Shown piece after piece: positions 29,818 through 41,800 of a DNA stretch of 64,000 bases (position 1 is its first letter; each line of letters opens with the position of its first letter). The notes under the pieces were generated by a model. It worked only from the letters and a program-made list of their open reading frames with translations. It made no database searches and had not been told where the DNA came from. The position numbers and the translations under genes were made by a program. Source of the DNA: Clytia hemisphaerica (lineage: Eukaryota > Cnidaria > Hydrozoa > Leptothecata > Clytiidae); contig CACVBU010000597.1 in NCBI GenBank assembly GCA_902728285.1, positions 186,001-250,000 on the forward strand, read 5' to 3'.

Positions 29818-32800
29818 TCATACTCGTGTTTTAATAACTTGCATCAGAGAATTGCATTTCGAAGCGATCGGACTGTCAAGGATATCTTTTAATGATGACA
29901 TCATTTTGGTCCAATCAACGATGACCTGAAATATGAACAAGAGCCGCAAATGTGTAGATAACTATTTCCTCTGCAAAGTCTGAAAATGGCGCAAACTTAG
30001 CCCATTTTGACAATGATCAGGTTTACCTTTGTTTACAATTTCTCAGCATCAATTTATTCTCTTGTATAAATTTATATACCGATGGAAAGTTGTTTTCAAG
30101 CAGAATAATCTATAATATTCAAAAATTTCAAAAATTTGTGAATATTTTTCTACTGGCTCAAAAATCATGACATAAAGTAAAGTAGGGTCAAAACGGTCAA
30201 AAAACGAAGAAAGATGGCCAAATAGACCAACTTCACAGAGCTGCAATTTTTTATTTTAGAAAGATAGGAAAAATCTGAACAGCGATTTGAGATACGCGAT
30301 GTTCGTATATTCTTGCTATATGTCAAAATTACCTTTCAATTCAAATCTTCAGAGAATTAGAGGAAACTAAGAAAATCTTCATACCTTCGGGTGATGATGC
30401 ATGAGCTTTTTGAAGCTATCTATCAGCCGAATAATTTCACTCAATTGACGTGGTTTTAACGGGAAACCGGCCTCTTTCGTTGACTCGAAGACCTGTCAAA
30501 ATGCAAGATGGAGAAACATTAAACTGAAGAGGGAGGCCTCCTTAAAAATAGCGGAGTGTGCAAAGGAGGAACGTTGGCATCAAATAAACTTGTCGTTATA
30601 TCGCCCCGATCGATTTTAAAAGTGCATATCATCTAATGTATCTGATGACGGTGAATTTTTCAATTAGCAACATCACTTTCCACCATTTACCACAAAGCCT
30701 CTTTTACTGGAGGTTTGCTGGTTATTCTTACAGTATTAAAGCCGAACTATTTAAAACGAAAAGGCAGAGCTTATTATTTCCGACAACTTCTCGAAATCGT
30801 TGACTTAAAACACCTCTGAACTCTAGACTGCCAGGCAGGATGTTTAAAGACACAACTATTTTTGGTTCGGTTAATCAACCAGCCTGTGATAGAGCATGGC
30901 TTTTTATTATTTACCTTGATCAAATTTTCAAGTACCGCCTCGGAGATTTTCTCAATATATTCTTTTTCTTCGTCAATCTAAGAAAGCAAAAGAATTTCAT
31001 GTGTTACTCGGAATCCTCATAACTCTAGCAAATTTGCGTTTCCTGTGATCGTTCGAGTTATAAAGATGGGGTCGTACAAACGTAAACAGTCTACTCACCT
31101 TATGCGCGAACAAAGCTTTCAACATTTCCGCTGATTTGACCTAAAAAGAGAAGAAAATATATGAAGGTCTTTAAAAAGATCATTATATAGAATAGTCGAA
31201 CGTGCGCAACGCACTGGGCTCAACTTCAGTGGCTTCAAATTATTCATAGGCCCGATTGTAGACCCCCTGATATTCACCCGAGGAACAAGTGTGCCAAATT
31301 TCAGCCAAATCCAACCATTTTTGAGGCCTGTAGGCTCTGCTCTAAAGTTTTAGCCACGTTTTGGCGGAAAACTCGTCCCCAGGCCCCAAAAATCAAGATT
31401 TTTGAAAAATGAAAAATAAATCCCCAGATATTCACCCAAGGAACAAGTGTGCCAAATTTCAGCTAAATCCGACAATTTTTGAAGTTTCCAGGCTGCCCCA
31501 AAGTTTTAGCCTCGTTTTGGCGAAAAACTCGTTCCTAGGCCCCAAAAATCAAAGTTTTTGAAAAATAAAAAAAACACCCTCAGATATTCACTCAAGGAAC
31601 AGGTGTGCCAAATTTCAGCCAAATCGAACCATTTTTGAAGTCTCCAGGCTGCCCCAAAGTTTTAGCCTCGTTTTGGCAAAAAACTCGTCCTCAGGCCCCA
31701 AAAATCATAATTTTTGAAAAATGAAAAAAGAAAACCCAGATATTCACCCAAGGAACAAGTGTGCAAAATTTCAGCCGTATCCGACCATTTTTGAAGTCTC
31801 CAGGCTGCCCCAAAGTTTTAGCCTCGTTTTGACGAAAAACTCGTCCCCAGGCCCCAAAAATCAAAATTAAAAAAAAAATGAAAAAGACACCCCCAGATAT
31901 TCACCTAAGGAACAAGTGTGCCAAATTTCAGCCAAATCCGACCATTTTTTAAGTCTCCAGGCTGCCCCAAAGTTTTAGCCTCGTTTTGGCGAAAAACTCG
32001 TCCCCAGGCCCCAAAAATCAAAATTTTCAAAAAATGAAAAAAACACCCCCAGATATTCACCCAAGGAACAAGTGTGCAAAATTTCAGCCAAATCCGACCA
32101 TTTTTGAAGTCTCCAGGCTGCCCTAAAGTTTTTGTGACAGACAGACAGACACACACACACACAGACAGACATTGTCAGATCGTAGCTCAACTGAAGTTGA
32201 GAAAAGAGGAACTAACAAAAATGCCTCTTCAAATCTATGGTCACCAATTTTCGGAGAACATTCCCGTGCAATCTCAGGTATTATTTTCAACATTTTTTTC
32301 AATAAGTACACTGTACACTAGTATGTGTTCATTCTGTTTCTATCTGCCACGAAATTCTTACACATGACAGTGTTTATTTCTATTGAAAAGTTAATTATTT
32401 TGCTCTAGCAAATTAGAAAAACTTTTTAGAAAAACTCGAACGTTATATAAAAAAATTATACCTTTCTATAATTATTGCAAGCTGTATTTAAATATTGAAG
32501 AAGATCGAAGCCAAGTTTCCATGCTATATTCTAGAGAAAAAAAACCCAAAGTATTTCTAATAATCGGAAACCTGGAATAATGTCACTTTACAAAGCTTAG
32601 AATATCAATTTGAGACTCAGCCTCAGAAACAATCTCGATTTGTTTTTTGAGCAATTATCAGAGGAGGCGAAATAACACTTTGCTTTCTACATCAGGACCG
32701 AAAAAAAACACATCATGTGAGAATATAGAAGACGTTTTCACTCACAGGGTATCGATTTATAAGCTCCATGAACATCTTCGCTTGTAGTGGACTTGATCTA

Positions 32801-35800
32801 GAAATAACAAAATAAAGTGAAGATCGTGGGAATATTAATAAAGGAAGAGGGGCGTGGTAGAGTGGTAGCACGCTCGCCTTCTGTCCAGAAGGTTGTGGGT
32901 TCAAGCCCCCATGCAAATCGACAACATAGCAGCAAGATGTCTCGCATCGCTAAATCGCCTATAGAATGACGGTCCAAGTGGCGGCAAGACCCAACCGTTA
33001 GGATGGATGTGAGTCCGGACTCTAAACATAAATTGTTGAAAAATTGTTGCAAATTCTCCTTACTTTTTCTGCATGAAATGGTCCAAGGCTCCTTTATAGA
33101 GTTCAACAACTTTTGCTTCATCAGATGACTTCATCTAAAGATAGAAAGAGGGGGTTTAATTCTCTATTTTTGCTTACTCTATGACTACACATTCTAGTAG
33201 TCCTTCATAAACATTTGTCGCTAATAGTAGAGCTGACCTTCTCCAAATCGATTTGCAAGATTTTCATCGATAAAGGACCGTATCGAATAGTAGAACGTCG
33301 AACGCAATGTATCCATGGTATATGAAAATCCCCGATTTCAATATTGGCGCCATCATATTGAAGATTTGAAAGATGTCGAATTAGTTACCCTAGTTGCTGA
33401 AACTTTGGGAGCGGCATCCGGCTTTCGTTTACGTTGTGATCGCGTCTTTAAGGGCGACGGCCCTTTCGCATCCACGTTCGATCGAAGCAGTTTAATCTAA
33501 AAAGAAGAATCATATCTGTCAGGGCTGTAAGACTATCTAATAGTAAACTGGTCGCTAATCTATCAATTTATTCAATCTTTAGATAACATAATTGTTGATT
33601 AACCCTTGGGGTTTAATTGCCCGATGGTTTGGTTTTATACGAAGATGAGCAAGGGAGAAGGGGAGTAGCTTAGGAGGTTACGATACTTACGCTCTAGCTT
33701 TAGTTTTGAACTACAAAGAGTTGGGACCTAGGACCTGGGAGCACTTATTAAGGCTTCTTGATAAATGTCAATTGCCTAAGCGTCTTCGTCAAAATTTAAG
33801 ATAGAGCAAAATTTTGTCTAGTCTAAGAAGTATCGCGACCCATCTATAATTTTATAATTTTTTATCACATTTGACTTACCAAAAATATTAAACCTTGAGA
33901 GACTTGTTCCACAAAAATCGGCGCTGATCCTAAAAATCAAACAATCACTTTTAAAAGAAATCTTGGTAAATTTTTATTCAAAATTACCTAAATGTAAACA
34001 AACTGTTAACCCTTCCATGGACGAACATTTCATAAATCGCCAAAATAAAAAAAAGTTCCGACCGACCGACCCACCTCCAAAATCTAGGGTAGGGTGACGG
34101 CAAACCAACAATTTTTAAAGCCCAGCCTAGAAGTGGCATCCAAAAGTAGAGAGTTTCTTTTCTTGATTCGCGTAAGTCATTTTTCTAACGGAAACACTCG
34201 AAAATGCTGGGATCTTTGTTACTAAAAATAGAAAAACGGTGGTTAAAATTCTGGTTTCTTTCGGGTGCTTCCGTTAGAAAATATGACGTCGTCACATACG
34301 AAGAATACCTACCTGATTTCTTAGCCATGATGAGAATTTCTGACATGATGTTATGTAGTTCTTCTGTGTCTACATCTTTATATGCGTGACATTTGTGTTG
34401 ACATAATTTTGTTCGATAGATGTTGACTGATTTGTCATACACTGTGGATAACTCGGGACGGTTTTGTGATGCGTGAATTAGGGCCAGCAAAGGTTTGACC
34501 AAATACTGAAAGAAAGATGAGAGCTCAAAAAAACTCTTTCTACAATAAGTTAACCCACGGTAATTCCATTGGTCAGGAGCGTGGGAATCCATCATTACAT
34601 TTTTTTATTTTTCCCTAGAACTGAGAAATTGAATTCTGATCGTCTCTCAACTCCCTCCCAGTTTCTTTTGTCAGAGGATCAAAACCAAAACCCTTAGATT
34701 ACAAAGTGAATGTTTTACCAAAGCTTTGCTAACCAGCCAAAAGTAAATACTCACGATAATCTTGCCATTGGTTGGTTGTTCTTTCAGAAAGATAACAAAG
34801 AGATCGAGAACGCGTAATTTGAGATGGTGCATTGCTTCACGTTCGGCTTGCTTGTCCTTCTTATCGTCAGCTTTTTCTTTGCGTTGTCGGAAGATGTCGG
34901 CCAGTGCGGAATCAAGAGCTTTCAAATGGTTGGGATCTGCAGTGTCCATATCGAGGTCTTCTTGCTCTTCTTCTGAGTCCTATGAAAGAATAACAAGTGA
35001 CACAACATCATTTTAAAGAATGACATTTAATTCAATGCTCTACTACTCTAGTAATTACTACCCTCCATTATTCATTCACATGGAAAATACAGTGGAAACT
35101 CCATAACTCGAACAATTCAAAGAGAAAATCCTCGTTCCACTTGAAAGTCCAATTATAGAGACTCACCGAATCACTCTCAGCATCCTTCTTAGACTCGTCA
35201 ATATCACCATTTGTTTTGGCGGCGTGTTTGCCAAGAGCTTTTTTGATCTTTCGTTGGAATTCCTCATCAATTTCTTCGCCCTCGCTACCGCCCTCACTTT
35301 CGCTTTCATCACTTTCACTTTCGTTTTCGTCTGAGTCTTCTTGTCCGTTTTCCTATCATTGTTATTATAAAAGTTATTTTAAAATAAATTTAAATCACGC
35401 CTTTCATTGTTTTTTTTTTAAACAATGGCAATGCTGAATCCGAACAACGCGTTGAGACTTGTTAAAAATATTTAAATTCGGTTGGCGATTGTTTTAAGCC
35501 AACAACATTCAATGTATCAACATCATAAAATGGGTCGGTTTGCACTGTTCGTTAGACATTTATGTACGTGCGTTGTTCCTTGACAGAGACGGTTAGCTTT
35601 CGATTTGTCTAGATTCTGAATTACTGAAGATTACAGTAAAATCAGCACTTTCACCGTCCCCGATTTTGAGAGTCAAAACTACGGGTCATGCCAAATCGTT
35701 TCAACCACTCCACCCGTCTTCGAACGCAGATTATATAAAGTCGCTATTGAAAACAATTATTATTATATATGATATTCATGACGTAATGTTTTCTACGGAG

Positions 35801-38800
35801 CAAATTTTGAATGACTTTTCTCCAGTTTAAATTCGCCACTACTGGCAAAAACCAAGGTGTTTCCGTAGAAAACATTACGTCATGAATATCATAAATTGAT
35901 TTCATTATTCATGGTAAGCAATTCAACATACATCATTTTCGTTGTCCATTTCTTCATCTCCACCGTCTTCATCTTCGTCTTCTTCGCCAGATTCCTCTTC
36001 ATCTTCAGATTCTGTATGGAAAGCAAACAATTTAAAGGGATAATCAGTTGGTCTGAGGGCTTTTACCAGCTGTTCTTTCCTTCCATGGTCCTGAACAAAA
36101 CCTCCAAATCTTTTTGTTTAGGACTTTTCCTAAGTCGTGATATGATGTGAAAATTGAAATCTCTAAAAATGGGTTTTTACACGGCTCTTACGTAAAAATT
36201 GTACTGTTTTTTCGTTAACATCTTATAACTTGAATATCACGACTTAGGAAAAGAACCAAACAAAAAGATTTGACGGTTTTGCTCAAAACCATTGATGGAA
36301 TCTACAGGAAAAAGATCTCAAACGATTTGATTATCCATTTATATACACTTATCAAACTTTAACGATTTAAAGAGTCTGTAAAGTTTACCAGGTAAGATCA
36401 TCCTTTCTGATGAACTTGATCCAATCCTCCGGGATATACTTTATTTTGAAGAGAGTAAGAGAGGCAAAAGTCACCAGAAGTCACTCGTGATATAATTCAT
36501 GTGAATACCTTAGATCCCGCCCTGCATTATGGGCGTATCTTCATTGCACATTAGGTTTTTAGGATCAGGTGACGTTAGCGTGGTCGGTGTCGTTTAAGTG
36601 AACTAGTATATTTTACAAGTTCACTTAAGCGACACCACCCAAAATGATAGTACCGAACTGACGATGGCACATTTCAGAAAGTGGGCCACCGTCTAAGATA
36701 TAACTTACTGACCAGCCAGAATTCACTAGTTCACTTAAGCGACACCAACTAGTTCACTTAAGCGACACCCGCTAGTTCACTTAAGCTACACCTACTAGTT
36801 CACTTAAGCGACACCCGCTAGTTCACTTAAGCAACACCCACTAGTTCACTTAAGCGACACCTACTAGTTCACTTAAGCGACACCTACTAGTTCACTTAAG
36901 CGACACCTACTAGTTCACTTAAGCGACACCTACTAGTTCACTTAAGCGACACCTACTAGTTCACTTAAGCGACACCTACTAGTTCACTTAAGCGACACCA
37001 AACTTTACAAGTTCACTTAAGGGCTCTGACCATAGTGAATTTTTCATAATTGCCGTGTTTAAAATGTGTTTTCTGACTGATGTAACCAACAAAAATATGG
37101 CATGTTATACATTTTCTGTTAGACAAACTATTCCTGAATCTGAAAATTCAAAAATTGCATTGAAAAAATTTGATGAAGAAGAAAATGTAGACTTTTGCAA
37201 GGAAGCGTATTTCAACTTCGAAGAGCTTAGTTTCGGCGAAGAAAAAACATTTTGAAAAAATTTTCGCAGTAGATGGTGTATCTTTTGCAGAACAATAAAA
37301 AATTTTGCGGAAAATTTTTGTAAATGCTTCTTTGTCTCGAAATCTTCAAAATAGTGGTTTTTCATCAATTTTTCATCTGGATTTTGCTTAAATAAACAGT
37401 CATAACTTTTGACACATCTTTTTAGAAAAATTTTCCGCAAAATTTAAAATAGTTCAATTCTTTGCGGACAGTGTAAAGAAATTTTGAAACAAAAAGGTTA
37501 ATTACCCATTGAAACTTAGCTATTTAAAAATAAATGACATGATTCTTCAATTGTGCAAAAGGTTTTAACAATTTTAGATTTAAACTATAATTATTCTTAA
37601 TGACATCATTGCATAAATTAATTAATTTTATGATCATGAAAGTAATAAATGATTCATTGCTATTATGGGAATTGACTTTTATTAATGGTGAACACTGTTT
37701 AACTTCGAAATACAATGTGTAAGCGATGAGCTATTTACAAGAACATTTTGCGTCTTGGCTTGGCTTGGCTTGTAATCATTCTGCCGTAATTAGCTTGATG
37801 CATACTTTATAGAGAGTTTTGATTTTAAAATATGAGGTTTTAGATACACAAAGTTTGATACTAAATATCTGACGAAGGAATTAATATTTCACAATTCTGT
37901 AAACGCAGTTTTTTGCTAGTTCCTAAAAGGAACCTTCAGCCAAAATATCGACATTAAACTGAAATACTGATTTTTGACTATGGTCAGAGCCCTTAAGCGA
38001 CACCCGCTAGTTCACTTAAGCGACACCTACTGGTTCACTTAAGCGACACCTACTGGTTCACTTAAGCGACACCTACTGGTTCACTTAAGCGACGCCAAAC
38101 CTTACAAGTTCATTTAAGCGACACCCGCTAGTTCACTTAAGCGACACCCACTAGTTCACTTTAAGCGACACCAAACCTTACAAGTTCACTTTGCTGGCTT
38201 GGATGATCTGCTGGCTTACCCAAGCCTCGCAGCAAGTTTAACTAGTTCCGGACCATCGCGCTGTATTCATAGCGGCTATATCGTCCAGGGTAGGTCGAAT
38301 TCTTTGCGAATTTCACGTCACTGAGATGCTTTTACAAGGGAGTTTTGTACAAGCATAAAGTCAATAAAATCAAATGCAATGCAATGCTTCGCCGCCAAGA
38401 AAAGTAGGTAAATCGTAATTACCATTCACACCTATCAAATATAAATGAAATTGAAAATGACGGCATTACGAAAATAAAAATTAGTACCTTAGAGGTTGAT
38501 CCTTATCTTGAGGTCGAGATTTCGTTGATATAGCATTATATTTTGGCTTTTTGCTATAGCATAATTTTGCTGGCTCAGCAAAAAAGGATATTTTTGCCTA
38601 TTAGGACAAAATGAGAAAACGTATTTAAGCTTATTTGCCACTGTTTTTGTCTAAGAAAATCCAATTTCGCGAAAACTAATTCCTATGAAATAAGTCAATT
38701 TTAATGATTTGCAAAATTAAATTCCATCAAAACACGCAGATTTTTGCGAATGGCCTGATTCGCGAAATATTTGGACGCGATTAACTACATTAAAGTAGCT

Positions 38801-41800
38801 TACATCCACTCCAATTCACGCTGAAACTCTAAAGATAGAGGCCGGTATCCCACCGGACAGGAAATGATTGTCGGTCAATCCTTTCAGGTTTTTAAACTCT
38901 TTCTAACAGTCAAAGCTTTAGCTTGTGGGAAAGGAATTATACATCGGGTGCCAGATACCTTATCGGTAGAAAATATGTCTGCAAAAAAATTCCTCTTTTT
39001 GCCGAAGAATATTTTTCCCGGTGAATTTTTTTACCGATAAGGTATTGAGTAACGTTAGGTTTCCAGAGGAATGGAAAACGGTAAAACGCCAATGAATAAA
39101 TTGAATCATCATTGCGGTCATAAATGTTTCCCTCGGCTCCTGCCGGGTATTTTTTTGTCTTAAATGGTACTGAAACCGTATTCAACAACCACGCATTCGG
39201 TATTCAGCAAAAATGTTGGGGGGCCTCTTAGTTTCATGTAAAGAAATCGTATAGAGGATAAGCTTCGTCATCGTTTCGTTGTCGTTTCGTTGTCTTTCCC
39301 TTTTGATGGGTACGGTGAAGGAGAAGCTGAATCAAAATTTTGGTTACCGCCAACCCCAACCTTACATGTGTGGTTGCAGGCAGCCCTTATAAATAGACAA
39401 TCTTACCCCAGAACTTATACTTTATAAGAGGCTAGCCAATAATCAAGGCCAAAACCTAAGCACTGTGTCTCCGATTTTCTTGGCTAAAACCCCCTTCAAA
39501 ATATTATGCAAATTAGAAGTTAAATTAGTAATTTATCGCCCCTTACTACAAAAAGTTTGTGTCGAAACTTTGTCAAATTTTGAACAATTCTCCTCTTTTT
39601 AGGCTAAAAATTTTGTGAGGTAAAAAAGGGCACCAAAATTAGTAAAAAGGCCTCTATCTTTATCTTTTTGTACTTTTAATCGCCAAAAATTTTGAAATAA
39701 ATGCTAAAATACTTAACGGATACATGTATTAAATTTTTTGTGCCAAAAACATCATCAGACAAGAAAAATCAAACAAAAAGCCTAAAATGACACATAATTT
39801 TAAGTTGATATCTTTCGATATCTTTCTAACATCATTCTGAAAAGAGCTAAGATTGACATAAATTAGACTTGAGTGTCTTGGCTTCACTGTGGGGTATGAA
39901 AATCTTTTAGAGGCTCGTGGTGGATCGGTGGTTTTATTGAGGTTAAAGTTTGAAAATTTCTGGTGTCAACATTCAATTTTTCATACATAGCATGTTTTTA
40001 GTATCTTTCTCGCAACTTGAAACGTCATAACGACATATAATTAGCAATTATTTTGATGCGTTCGCCTCTCTAAGGAAAACTTAATTTTTATTTGGGAATT
40101 GAAATGACTGTACTCAGATGAAAAAATGATTAAAATGTTACGAAAAATTGTTTGATGGAGGAAGGAGAGTGAACAATAATGTCATTACTGCGGACAAAGC
40201 TAGAACATGAGAAATCAATGAAAATCTTGCTCGTTGTTTATCCAGTGTCTATAATAAAATACATTCAGCTTAGATTTGAAAAGGAAAGCGGGGCGATAAG
40301 TCCGTACTAGCCCCGCTTTTTTTGTAATCGCCCTGATATGAACGAGGATTTCAATTACCTAATCGGCCTTTTTTACGCCGGCCCTTTGGCGTTATTTTTG
40401 GACCGGCATAAAAAGGGCCAAGATATTTTGCAATTTTTACCTAAAATCGGCGTTAACGTTTGATCATTATTTCTCAATTTGAAGGGTTTTAGGTGTGATT
40501 TAAAGACGAAAATTATCCATTGTTTTACTCCATACCGTATCACTTCAAATAAACGCCCAGGGCGTTTATCAATTTTTTTGGCTTTTAGGAGGGGCGTTTA
40601 TTCCAGGGGGTGTTTAAAAGAATGGGGCGTTTATTAAATAATTTGTATCCAAGGCCATTTTGTTAAAGTAAATTGGGAGCTTTCTTGCCTTTTTTATCTT
40701 CTGTTAGTACAATTATGTTCTTTCAGAGATGTAGAACTGGTGTCAAAATTACTTTAAACACTAAAAGAATACAATCTTTAACACTGTATCTAAGTTTTTC
40801 TCCATACGAGACTTAATTACAGGTGATTGTTTCAAACGCCCCTCCCAGAGAGGGAAGGCGTTTATTCAAAGGGGACGTTTATTTGAGGGCGCGTATATTA
40901 AAAATTTTTCCCTTAAAGAGGGGCGTTTTTTGGAGGGACGTTAAAAAGAAGGGGGCGTTTATTCGAAGTAATGCGGTATCGGATATCCGCGGTATCTAAA
41001 ACTTCACAAAAATCAGTGATTTTTAATGGAAGGATATCCCAATGGAATTTTTCTCAACTTCAGTTAAGCTAGAATCTCAGAATGTTTGTGAGTTTGTGAG
41101 TTTGTTTGTCCACAGACTTTGTGGCAGCGTAGAGAGCGGAATAATTGGTTTAAGGAGCTGAAATTTGGCACACGCCCTCCTTATGTTAAAATTTAGGGGT
41201 AGTTTTTTCAATTTTTTTAATTTCGAGTTATCCCCATTTTACCGGGATTTTGCGCTTAACGTCATAAAAGTCAAATATTTTTTTTATTTTTTTTAGATAC
41301 ATTGACGTCAAATACCATTTTTTAACTTTTCAAGTGTCAATGCCTTAAAATTTTCTACTTGAATTTTTGCAATTTAGATATTTCATTCCTATTTTTGTTT
41401 ATTCCTGAAATTGCCTACGACTGAGCCTTCTCTAATTCTGTTAAGTATTCAACTATCTGGGTTTATAATCGAGCCTTCCCTTTCTTGTGAACGATCGCCA
41501 CGTAGGCTTATCAACCAAAGTTTACAATTTAGCTCTGCCTTATTCCGAGTAACCATCACTTTTGGATTACAATTTTAAGCCTTACCTAGTCCTGATTACT
41601 CATCACCCTATGGGTTTACGACTTAGCTTTCTCTTATTCCAATCACCATTCACCACGGGTTTACAATCGGCCTTCCCTTATCCCTAGTACCCATTGCCCT
41701 TTTAAAAAAAGTGTTTACAATTGGGCCTTTCACTTTCACACGTATACTGAAGCTGAGCCCAGTGTCTTAGCACGTTACAGTATGTACCAGTATTTACTAA

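Noticed and set aside
31905..32190. Overlapping minus-strand frames of 70-85 codons with repeated peptide blocks
   Set aside because: They follow the ~155-bp satellite and the CA/GACA run; repetition, not coding.
32848..32920. Working tRNA gene
   Set aside because: Boxes A and B are present, but acceptor and T stems fail to pair and the anticodon loop is irregular; a SINE head explains it better.
36583..37020. CRISPR-like array of short repeats
   Set aside because: Units are contiguous 23-bp minisatellite copies with no unique spacers, in an animal genome, mirrored in the other arm of a transposon.
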